Assembly (NCBI GenBank): GCA_003487955.1
Contig: DNNJ01000047.1
Location: 1-5,267 of the forward strand
DNA length: 5,267 bases
Direction of reading: 5' to 3'
From: Clostridiales bacterium
GTDB taxonomy: Bacteria; Bacillota; Clostridia; Tissierellales; Sedimentibacteraceae
The translations under genes and the position numbers were made by a program. Numbering within the stretch: position 1 is the stretch's first letter; every line of letters starts with the position of its first letter. The notes under the pieces were generated by a model, which was not told the origin of the DNA, did no database searches, and saw only the letters and a program-made list of their open reading frames with translations. Positions 1-5,267 of this stretch are shown one piece after another.

Positions 1-305
1 TTCAATCGTTTCCACTGGCAGGTTCTCAAGCTTCTCCTCACGATTACCCTGCTTCTTGCGGCGACGATAGGTAATTTTTTCGATTGTTGGTTCGGCCTTA
101 GATTTAACCTCCACTTCAGCTTCATTGAAAATGCTTAGCTACTGGGAGTCCGTCTCGGTCCACTGGAGCGCCCGAAACGTCTATGCTGGCTCAAGCGAAA
201 TTGTTCTTCGAACCAGATTACCTTTGCCGTAAGTTCAGCAATTTTCTGCTCCTGAAGAGCACACTTTTCTTGTAGTTCGGCGGCGATTTTTACTGCGTTT
301 TCCAT
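1..305 (-). pseudogene. tnpC: IS66 transposase TnpC, N-terminal part, frameshifted and with a stop
   Basis: The presumed start is the ATG at 305 (MENAVKIAAE). The first 55 or so residues form the coiled-coil leader of IS66 transposases (AELQEKCALQEQKIAELTAK), followed by the conserved FRLSQHRRFGRSS block. After RSS the frame is lost near 155-165. The next frame continues the family sequence as TETDSQ, a TAG stop at 139-141, then LSIFNEAEVEVKSKAE and, just before the left edge, ITYRRRKKQGNREEKLENLP. That last part matches the linker ahead of the catalytic domain. The DDE catalytic residues would be off the left edge and cannot be judged. With one frameshift and one nonsense codon within about 25 bases, no full-length transposase can be made from this copy unless both are sequencing faults. 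Confidence 0.85.
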
Positions 306-599
306 ACTTAGCAGTAATGGTCTTGACCACACTGAGAGCAACAGGGTTGGGTCAAAACCGGGATGCACTTCTACAACGACCTGGCCAATACGGATGGTCA
401 CTGCAGCGCCCGTGTTGTTCCCCGAGTTTAGGGGGATCCATTCAGTCGGCTTACCGGACTCCCGATCTTTTCTCAGCCAGTATCTGAGCTGGTGGGGTTT
501 TAGGTCTTGCTCCGCGCACCAGGCAGTTACACTCTGACCGCTGGCCTTGAATTCTGCCACTCTAGCGGACCAGATCTGATGTAGTTGTTGCTTGCTCAT
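135..599 (-). CDS. tnpA: IS66 TnpA-like accessory protein, read through into the TnpC start
   Basis: The start is the ATG at 599 (MSKQQLHQIW), preceded by a strong AAGGAG at 606-611 with 6 bases between. The frame stays open further upstream, but that part covers the terminal repeat and hairpin and is not coding. Residues 1 to about 90 resemble the IS66 first-gene product. They include a helix-turn-helix-like N-terminal half (VTAWCAEQDLKPHQLRYWLRK) and the characteristic VTIRIGQVVVEVHPGFDP block. After LLLSV (about 330) the normal TnpA end is missing. The frame passes through WSRPLLLS into MENAVKIAAELQEKC, the N-terminus of TnpC, then ends at 135 after a frameshift, giving 154 residues. TnpA is an accessory factor of IS66 transposition, probably DNA-binding. 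Whether the fused product is made or does anything is unknown. A deletion that removed tnpB is the simplest explanation. Confidence 0.75.
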   Translation of the reverse strand: MSKQQLHQIWSARVAEFKASGQSVTAWCAEQDLKPHQLRYWLRKDRESGKPTEWIPLNSGNNTGAAVTIRIGQVVVEVHPGFDPTLLLSVWSRPLLLSMENAVKIAAELQEKCALQEQKIAELTAKVIWFEEQFRLSQHRRFGRSSGPRRTPSS

Positions 600-608
600 T
601 GAAAACTC

Positions 609-653
609 CTTCCCCATGGGACAATTTCTTAAATAAATTGTCCCATGGGGAAG
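609..653 (-). promoter_or_regulatory. 19-bp perfect hairpin over the tnpA ribosome binding site
   Basis: Two 19-base arms, CTTCCCCATGGGACAATTT at 609-627 and its exact reverse complement at 635-653, flank a 7-base loop at 628-634. In minus-strand RNA the 3' arm ends in GGGGAAG and runs straight into the tnpA Shine-Dalgarno AAGGAG at 606-611, so folding would bury part of that site. Neither strand shows a T-run after the stem, so it is not a standard terminator. In IS10 and IS50, hairpins of this sort block transposase translation from transcripts that enter from outside. The same role here is inference. Confidence 0.7.
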
Positions 654-658
654 AAGGT

Positions 659-689
659 GGTGTCCAGGTGTGGAGTATTTGACGCTTAC
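659..689 (-). repeat. IS66 terminal inverted repeat (one end)
   Basis: Read on the minus strand from 689, the sequence begins GTAAGCGTCAAATACTCC and continues into CACACCTGGACACC. The GTAAGCG start is typical of IS66-family terminal inverted repeats, where the transposase binds and cuts. The outer boundary at 689 follows from this motif. The inner boundary is approximate because the matching repeat at the other end is outside the window. Confidence 0.75.
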
Positions 690-732
690 CATAGTAGGAA
701 TCGATTCATCCCATATCCTGATAGACTTCTTA
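690..732. other. Short gap between helicase stop and IS66 end
   Basis: These 43 bases hold no gene. There is a 10-base palindrome, GAATCGATTC, at 698-707, but no stem followed by a T-run, so I see no terminator for the helicase gene. Bases 690-697 are where one copy of the IS66 target duplication would lie. Transcripts from the helicase gene could therefore run into the insertion sequence. Confidence 0.5.
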
Positions 733-2343
733 TCATAATTTTTGCACGTTAGCATCCCCAAAGAGTACCTTTGCTTGTTCAATAACCACTGCAGTTGGTT
801 TGGGGTAATAAACCACTAAATTCTTTTTAGTTCTCGACCAACATACATAGAAAATTCTTTCAGTCCGCTGAAAAACTGATTCTTTATTTGGAGTTTTCTC
901 AAAATAATATTTGAAATTGTATTTATTCCATCTTCCATTATCCATTACAACAAGCACATTATCAAATTCCGCACCTTTAATGCCGTGTTGTGTGGAATAA
1001 GGAGAAAAACTATTGTAGTAAGTGAAATATGAAATGATCTGAGCTGATGGCAGCGTTTTCAGCTTTTCGTAAACATCTTTGTACTTTTCTTTGTATTCAT
1101 CGAATCTATCGCCTTTTCTAATGATACCCTCTTTATCAAATGCATTTATCATTTCTTCTATGGTAATCGTATTAACACTATCATTTAGCCTTGATAGCAC
1201 GGTACTGATATACTGTTTTTCTGCATTGGTCTTAATTTTTCCCTGTATAGTGTCGATAACAAATGCATATTGCTTTTCTTTGAAATAATACAATACGCTA
1301 CCTATTTTAAGCAGATGTTGCGCAAGGCGATCAGGCTCATTGCCAATTATTCTATCGTTATTTGGAAATGCCGCTAACAATTCAGCAAAGCCCAAACGAA
1401 CAGCACTTAGTCTATGAGTTAGAAACAATACTTTAGTTTCTGCATAATTCTCAAAATCCCACTCGGCAGCATAACCACTTGATTGAAAAGTCGCGAAATT
1501 AAAATCGCTATTTGAATAAAGGAAAAAGACGGTGCCAGGTTTGTTGGCGATTGTGCCGTCTGGATTTTTCTTCGCCGGCTGTTGCTTAATATCAGAACGT
1601 ATCCTGTTAAGCAGTTCGATAACTTTAACTGCGCAGCGGTAATTATCGTCCTTTATGATTTCGTGCACAGCGTTTGAATCGATATATGGCTGTATGTTGC
1701 CAATCCCCGTATCATAGATTGATTGCATCCTATCACCGAAAAAACCAATACAAAGTGAATTTTGAGCAGCAGCTTTTATATGTTCCAAGAATATCTCAAT
1801 TACAGCTTTTTGAGTATCTTGATACTCATCTACAAAAATGTAATCATACTTATCACTTAATATTTTTGATAGTAGCGGATAGGTTGCAAACATATAATTT
1901 GCGACTTTCAGTAAATCATCGTGCGATATTATTCCGTGCTCCAAATCTCTATAATTTTGATACTGAACAGAAGTAAAACTGTCTTCGGTTATGGGATTCT
2001 CTCCCGAACAACTCAATCCTGCACCGGCTGTTGCTGTTCTTTCTGAAATTAACGCCAATACGGTTTGCTTTAGATTTTTTTGATAGTCCTTGATTTCGTC
2101 CCACAAAAAATCATGGATTGTAGAAACGTGTAGTTTAGAATACGGGGAACGCTCCTTAATCTCATTTGAAGCTACGTTAGTATAAGTTATGCAAGCTACA
2201 CGGACTTTTGGATTTTTGCCAAAAACATGGTGCAATGTTTGCACCAATGTATAAGTTTTTCCGCTTCCAGCACCACCACTTAATAAAAAATTCTCTTTTT
2301 TATCTAAGCATAAGCCTATTTGTTCCATTATTGTGCCAGCCAT
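733..2343 (-). CDS. gajB: Gabija-type UvrD/Rep superfamily 1 helicase
   Basis: This is a 536-residue protein with the full superfamily 1A helicase set, numbered from the 2343 start. Motif I is GGAGSGKT (23-30), Ia ITYTNVASNE (52-61), Ib STIHDF (74-79), II VDEYQDTQ (171-178), III GFFGDRMQSIYD (200-211), IV around NYR (234-236), V TQHGIKGAEFDNV (451-463) and VI FYVCWSRTKKNL (498-509). No motif is visibly damaged. I chose the ATG at 2343 because AAAGGA lies 9 bases upstream (2353-2358). The frame is open to 2379 and another ATG sits at 2328 in a TAATG overlap, but neither has as good a ribosome site. The gene overlaps the end of the OLD nuclease gene by 16 bases, implying co-transcription and coupled translation. 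In Gabija, GajB is thought to sense DNA ends or unwound DNA and activate the GajA nuclease. I assign that role from this gene pairing. A helicase of another OLD-linked system remains possible. Confidence 0.83.
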   Translation of the reverse strand: MAGTIMEQIGLCLDKKENFLLSGGAGSGKTYTLVQTLHHVFGKNPKVRVACITYTNVASNEIKERSPYSKLHVSTIHDFLWDEIKDYQKNLKQTVLALISERTATAGAGLSCSGENPITEDSFTSVQYQNYRDLEHGIISHDDLLKVANYMFATYPLLSKILSDKYDYIFVDEYQDTQKAVIEIFLEHIKAAAQNSLCIGFFGDRMQSIYDTGIGNIQPYIDSNAVHEIIKDDNYRCAVKVIELLNRIRSDIKQQPAKKNPDGTIANKPGTVFFLYSNSDFNFATFQSSGYAAEWDFENYAETKVLFLTHRLSAVRLGFAELLAAFPNNDRIIGNEPDRLAQHLLKIGSVLYYFKEKQYAFVIDTIQGKIKTNAEKQYISTVLSRLNDSVNTITIEEMINAFDKEGIIRKGDRFDEYKEKYKDVYEKLKTLPSAQIISYFTYYNSFSPYSTQHGIKGAEFDNVLVVMDNGRWNKYNFKYYFEKTPNKESVFQRTERIFYVCWSRTKKNLVVYYPKPTAVVIEQAKVLFGDANVQKL

Positions 2344-3983
2344 TCTAACCCATCCTTTATGTATAGAGGTGTAGACCATTTCTTATTATTTTCGCCACCA
2401 TATAAAAGTACATCTAATGCAAATGCAGTCTTGCTTTCAATGCACTCATCAGCGATTTTATAAAAATCATTACCAACACTTGTTAATTTAGCACGATTTT
2501 TCAGACTGCTAAAGCTATCCTTATTATCAATTACGAATTGCAAGTTATTGCATAAAAAAGCATCTTCAAAACTACAAGCTTGGTATCCATTCTCTTCTTT
2601 TTGAAACAGTAATCTTAATTGTCCTTCCGAACTAGAATCCCACCTTGAAGCAGTATCATCATATTTCAAAGTAATAGGGGCAGCATTCAAGGTGATAACG
2701 TCGTCCAGGTTGTTTTTCTGTGTGAAAAATTTGATTGAGGCATTTGATGTGGATGTTCCATCTGTGTATTTACATTTTTTCAGTTTGCCGTTTGCACTAG
2801 GTTTTGCACAATCAAGGTCTGTGACGATTAGCGTCTTAATCCCTAAAAATCCTAAGAATGTAGCAAAGATATGAGAATAAGCTCCAACCTCGACAACAGA
2901 TATATTCTGTGACAAAAGTGGCTCGGTTCTTTGGGCTTCTAATTCTTTACTCTTTTCTTTGTTTTCAACTTCCGCAATTTTTATAGCTTTTTCATCATCT
3001 GCTTTTTTCATCATGGCAGAAAAAAGCATTCTTTCTGTATCTCCCTCAATCAATACTGCTTTATCTGCAAAAAATAGCTCTGCTCGATTAAGCGTAACGT
3101 ATTGCTTAACGAATCTGTAAGCTCGCTCTTGTTCATTTTTTGTTGGATCATCTGGTGCGTTGACCATTTTCGAGTACAGATTTTTCAGGCTGCGAGATTT
3201 TACACTCACAGAACTTTCTCTATAAAAGTACTTAATATCTTGAAAATCACATTGAGAAACTATATGAGAAGAATGGGTGCTAATAATTGTCTGCAAAGAG
3301 AAGTCTTGCCCTAACTCCACACGATGTTCTTCCAATATTTTTTTGATATTTTTGATGAAAATATATTGCATTTGCGGATGAGTGTGCGCCTCTGGCTCTT
3401 CAATAAAAAGCAAATTGAGTGGTGTTGGATTTTCGTCAGGTTTATCCTTTTTCGCTAACTGGTTGAGCTTAATACGGATGGTAAATATAATAGCAAAAAG
3501 ATTTAAGTATCCTAACCCATTGTAATCCTCCGGCAACAATGCGTCTTCATGCTTATATTTTACCGTAGTGTTATCTTGAAAAATTCTCTTTTCACTTAGA
3601 ATGGAAAGAATGGCTAGTTCTGCCTCTTTCGGATTATATGACATTTCTGCTATTTCTTTTATGATAGGTGCAAATAGCTCCTGGTATATTCCAGATAAAC
3701 TTTTGTCCGTTTCGCTTAACTGTTGTTGCAACTCTGGAAACTCAGCGTCTGATGTAATATTGGCAGCATAGTATCTTCCTGCTAAAGAAGACAGTGATTT
3801 ACTTTTTCCTTGCTCATTATCTACATCACGTTTTGCACCATAGCTTGTAGTGAAATAATTGATTGCACAATTTCGCTTGTTATTAGTTTTGAGTTATCTT
3901 CATTTTCGTACTTGGATACGAATATCAAAAAACTTTTTCAAATTACTATTAAGATAGTACTCAAAATTACGGTTATCCCTATT
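2328..3983 (-). pseudogene. gajA: Gabija-type OLD-family ATPase/TOPRIM nuclease, N-terminus lost
   Basis: The main open frame runs from 3893 to the TAA at 2328 and has no ATG or GTG start before family sequence begins. The first alternative codon, a TTG at 3731, lacks a ribosome site. Numbered from that TTG, the motifs are the signature-like YNGLGYLNLF (70-79), Walker B LLFIEEPEAHTHPQ (107-120), H-loop IISTHSSHIV (149-158), TOPRIM acidic site KAVLIEGDTE (224-233, Glu229) and TOPRIM aspartates in LIVTDLDC (301-308, Asp305 and Asp307). A charged insert lies at about 242-270. Upstream, family-like sequence continues in two other frames. FVSKYENEDNSKLITSEIV and IISLQAM lie at about 3920-3841, and RNFEYYLNSNLKKFFDI at about 3971-3921. 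This means one frameshift near 3838-3840 and another near 3915-3932. The N-terminal Walker A region, normally the first 100 or more residues, is not found. OLD nucleases of this class nick DNA under ATP control. Without Walker A this copy should not bind nucleotide normally. The C-terminal nuclease half might still fold if translated. Confidence 0.8.
2353..2358 (-). promoter_or_regulatory. Ribosome binding site that sets the helicase start
   Basis: Read on the minus strand this is AAAGGA, 9 bases ahead of the ATG at 2343, inside the last codons of the nuclease gene. It favours the start MAGTIMEQ over the ATG at 2379, which has no such site, and over the ATG at 2328. Confidence 0.55.
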
Positions 3984-4141
3984 GCTTTGTATTCGGTGTA
4001 ACCGGCTACAAGTTTAAGATATTTCTCATATGTTAATACATATTCAAATAATACAACCAAGTGATTTTTAGTGCTATCCAAATCCATTAAGAGTTTGGAA
4101 GCAGTTCCGAGATTATCTGTTGCCATAAATTTTTGAGAGAT
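3938..4141 (-). pseudogene. Unrecognised coding scrap with hydrophobic tail at the hsdM/gajA junction
   Basis: I do not recognise this segment. The open frame reads MATDNLGTASKLLMDLDS, then TKNHLVVLFEYVLTYEKYLK, then LVAGYTEYKAIG, and ends in a hydrophobic stretch, ITVILSTILIVI, before a TGA. The composition looks protein-like, with amphipathic helices followed by a possible membrane segment. No ribosome site precedes the ATG of MATDNL. The same frame is also open through the hsdM scrap upstream, so its true left limit is uncertain. Beyond the TGA the frame continues as KSFLIFVSKYENEDNSK, which I assign to the OLD nuclease. The last 45 bases overlap in another frame with RNFEYYLNSNLKKFF, which also fits the nuclease, so the hydrophobic tail may be an artefact of frame. 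It may be the tail of a small membrane protein or of a deleted restriction gene. Confidence 0.35.
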
Positions 4142-4430
4142 TACATTGCAGAGCCAGGGGCGAGGAGTTCCACCAATCATATCCCGGATGTGTTTTGGGG
4201 TAGGTCTTGAACTTGCTCCAGGCTTGTCCCTCTTCATCATGAGGGAAAATCTTTTTCACATCCCCGCCTAAAGTCTCAATCTGCTCGTTCTCCAGCTCCT
4301 TCTCATCCAGGGAACGGATAAAGATCAGGTATGTAAGCTGTTCAATTACTGTTATAGGATTTGTAATGCCGCCGGCCCATATGTCAGTCCATATCTTGTC
4401 TATCTTATTGCGAACTTCTCCAGTCAACAT
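4142..4430 (-). pseudogene. hsdM: Type I restriction-modification methyltransferase, N-terminal remnant
   Basis: The ATG at 4430 opens MLTGEVRNKIDKIWTDIW, then AGGITNPITVIEQLTYLIFI and RSLDEKELENEQIETL. This is the helical N-terminal domain of HsdM, the N6-adenine methyltransferase subunit of type I restriction systems, which helps hold target DNA. The match lasts about 80 residues, to SKFKTY near 4200. The sequence then jumps to PTPKHIRDMI (to 4175) in one frame and VELLAPGSAM (4173-4144) in another. I read these as the central region just ahead of the AdoMet-binding motif. A full HsdM has about 500 residues, so several hundred are missing, including the FxGxG-type AdoMet site and the NPPF catalytic motif. 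The open frame from the ATG stops at 4113 with a non-family tail. No hsdS or hsdR is in the window. The N-terminal identification is firm and the second segment is likely. Confidence 0.82.
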
Positions 4431-4524
4431 CTCTGCATTACCCCCATTATAAACCTGTATTTAGAGTTATTGTTTTATTATACCATCTTATCTTTTAACA
4501 ACGATCCGATTTCCTCCGAAAGTG
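4431..4524. other. Intergenic gap between the unrecognised gene and hsdM
   Basis: These 94 bases hold the TATAAT boxes described separately. Just after the TAG of the upstream gene, the minus strand reads CGGAGGAAATCGG, a strong Shine-Dalgarno-like GGAGG at 4513-4517, but no real reading frame follows: the TTG 11 bases on meets a stop after 8 codons. It may be the ribosome site of a gene since deleted. I see no terminator hairpin with a T-run. Confidence 0.4.
4446..4482 (-). promoter_or_regulatory. Probable promoter ahead of hsdM
   Basis: Two exact TATAAT boxes lie on the minus strand, at 4451-4446 (16 bases before the hsdM ATG) and at 4482-4477. Neither has a convincing TTGACA at 16-18 bases. 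A TTGTTA upstream of the second box is only 13 bases away. GGGGG at 4441-4445 is the nearest purine-rich site to the ATG, at a loose spacing of 10 bases. The upstream box is the better promoter candidate, because transcripts from it would include the ribosome site. It is also the only visible promoter that could serve the downstream nuclease and helicase genes. Confidence 0.4.
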
Positions 4525-5267
4525 CTATAAATCGAAAAAGTTCATTTGTTGATTCGGTGACTGCATCGGCGGATAGAATACGCCAATAATAATAAATGGG
4601 TTAGGAGCTACGTTATGGAACCGTTTGGTAGTGCCAAGGAAGAAATGTAGATCTTTTGTAACGAACGTACAAAAAAACTTCTCTCTGACCTTGGAGATCG
4701 CTACGCTCTCATCGCCATTTGCCTTTTTCAGACAATTATAGTACAACATCCCTATCTCCCAATCCTCAATCATCATTCTGGATTGCTTACCAGCGTCATC
4801 TACAAACGTATAAAAGAATTTATATGGCACTTTCGGTAGGATTTTAAATTCGGCTTCAATTTCTTCTGCACTCTGGAATAAATGCATCTGTTGTGACAGG
4901 CGCCGTAAACTCTCAAGTTTTTTCAGGTTCCAGTCTCGCTCGTCGGGTTCAATTACAAAATCAAGTACCTCCATAGGCTTAAACACCGCAAGAGAAATGC
5001 CATCCGATTTTGCTGAAATTATCAGTTCCTCTAAGTTCGTATAAATTTTTTTGTTTTTAAAGATTATCTTACGCCGTTCATCCCAATCTACTTTATTTGG
5101 CTTAGGTTCGACCACTATTGTAGACAAATCATAAGGGCGATACGTTTCAGGGCGAAAATCAGCGGGATTACGTTTCGCGTTGACTTGTATCCATGAATAC
5201 TTTGGATATTTCTGTTCAAGTTCAAGTTTCCTGAACGGAATAGGATCCCTATATGTTAGGATAGTTG
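4525..5267 (-). CDS. Unrecognised defence-island protein, C-terminal 246 residues (5' partial)
   Basis: The frame is open to the window edge, so the start is not visible. A TTG at 5127 is not the start, because protein-like sequence (YPKYSWIQVNAKRNPADFRP and ETYRPYDLS) precedes it without a break. I do not recognise the family. It is soluble, with no membrane segment or signal peptide in view and many charged residues. Conserved-looking blocks are FKPMEVLDFVIEPDERDW, YKFFYTFVDDAGKQSRMMIE leading to DWEIGMLYYNCLKK, and KDLHFFLGTTKRFHNVAPNP followed by FIIIGVFYPP near the end. Two short peptides, QMHLF in mid-protein and QMNFF six residues from the C-terminus, resemble the bacterial sliding-clamp-binding pentapeptide QL[SD]LF. 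That hints at a role in DNA metabolism but does not prove one. It ends 94 bases before hsdM on the same strand, so it may be a partner gene in the same island. No nuclease or ATPase motif is visible in this part. Confidence 0.7.
   Translation of the reverse strand, partial: TILTYRDPIPFRKLELEQKYPKYSWIQVNAKRNPADFRPETYRPYDLSTIVVEPKPNKVDWDERRKIIFKNKKIYTNLEELIISAKSDGISLAVFKPMEVLDFVIEPDERDWNLKKLESLRRLSQQMHLFQSAEEIEAEFKILPKVPYKFFYTFVDDAGKQSRMMIEDWEIGMLYYNCLKKANGDESVAISKVREKFFCTFVTKDLHFFLGTTKRFHNVAPNPFIIIGVFYPPMQSPNQQMNFFDL

Larger units (their letters stand above)
1..689 (-). mobile_element. IS66-family insertion sequence, left-end portion
   Basis: This is the tnpA-side end of an IS66-family element that runs off the left edge of the window. 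Three things support it: an outer end reading GTAAGCG on the minus strand at 689-683, the usual IS66-family terminus; a tnpA-type first gene; and the start of a tnpC-type transposase. The usual middle gene, tnpB, is absent between them. The transposase frame is broken twice, so this copy probably cannot move by itself. The element ends 43 bp past the helicase stop codon and points the same way, so it has not interrupted that gene. IS66 elements usually make 8-bp target duplications. The candidate on this side is 690-697, but its partner is outside the window. The base composition looks more GC-rich than the genes to its right. Confidence 0.88.

Noticed and set aside
609..653. The hairpin as a rho-independent terminator for the helicase gene
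   Set aside because: No T-run follows the stem on either strand; the minus strand continues GAGTTTTCAATG into tnpA.
600..782. An N-terminal extension of TnpA up to 782
   Set aside because: It crosses the IS terminal repeat, the hairpin and the end of the helicase gene. The ATG at 599 has a strong AAGGAG, so the extension is just an open frame.
2344..2379. Helicase start at the ATG at 2379
   Set aside because: It would overlap the nuclease gene by 52 bases and has no ribosome site, while the ATG at 2343 has AAAGGA at a good distance and begins closer to motif I.
2328..3731. A complete 467-residue nuclease gene starting at the TTG at 3731
   Set aside because: No ribosome site precedes the TTG, and OLD-family sequence (GAKRDVDNEQGK, SLSSLAGRYYAA) continues upstream in the same frame, so the TTG is an internal leucine codon.
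3790..3840. GKS in DNEQGKSKSL as a Walker A motif
   Set aside because: It lacks the preceding GxxxxGK spacing and hydrophobic strand, and it lies well after where the Walker A of OLD proteins belongs. It is part of the ordinary GAKRDVDN block.
1079..4001. Plus-strand open frames within 1079-1288, 1674-1976, 2692-2874, 3102-3314 and 3810-4001
   Set aside because: They are short, lie antisense to the helicase and nuclease genes, resemble no family I know, and lack convincing ribosome sites.
3821..4141. A single small membrane protein read through the TGA at 3938 as tryptophan or selenocysteine
   Set aside because: The part after the TGA fits the OLD nuclease when joined to GAKRDVDN, and no other gene here uses an in-frame TGA as a sense codon. 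It is kept only as an alternative.
4506..4534. CGATTT/AAATCG inverted repeat around the stop of the unrecognised gene as a terminator
   Set aside because: The stem is only 6 bp with a 16-base loop and no following T-run in the direction of transcription.

Overview
The window looks like a worn stretch of a bacterial defence island, probably from a low-to-moderate GC Bacillota-type genome. The host guess is weak. It rests on AT-rich reading frames, strong AGGAG-type ribosome sites and an IS66 element of a kind common in Clostridia and Negativicutes. Every gene I can support lies on the minus strand, so transcription runs from high to low coordinates.

In transcription order: (1) 5267-4525 is the C-terminal 246 residues of an unrecognised soluble protein whose 5' end lies outside the window. 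(2) 4430-4142 is a broken type I restriction-modification methyltransferase gene, hsdM. Its N-terminal domain is followed at once by a short piece that looks like the central TPKHIRDMI region. (3) About 4141-3938 is an unrecognised scrap with a hydrophobic tail, at or near a rearrangement junction. (4) About 3983-2328 is an OLD-family ATPase/TOPRIM nuclease gene (GajA type). It has lost its N-terminal Walker A region and is split over three frames at its upstream end, but has a long intact reading frame after that. (5) 2343-733 is an intact UvrD/Rep-type superfamily 1 helicase (GajB type) that overlaps the nuclease gene. (6) 689-1 is the end of an IS66-family insertion sequence, entering 43 bp beyond the helicase stop codon. 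It carries a terminal inverted repeat, tnpA, and a tnpC with a frameshift and a stop codon.

An OLD/TOPRIM nuclease followed by an overlapping UvrD helicase is the layout of the Gabija anti-phage system. In Gabija the two proteins form one complex in which GajA nicks DNA under nucleotide control. Here the helicase looks sound and the nuclease keeps Walker B, H-loop and TOPRIM motifs, but its nucleotide-binding head is gone. The neighbouring hsdM has also suffered deletion. I read this as a decaying or recombined island rather than a working new system. The less-explained parts are the junction scrap, the unrecognised upstream protein with two clamp-binding-like peptides, and a 19-bp perfect hairpin over the tnpA ribosome binding site. 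I see no RNA gene or CRISPR array. The only non-coding gaps are 690-732 and 4431-4524.
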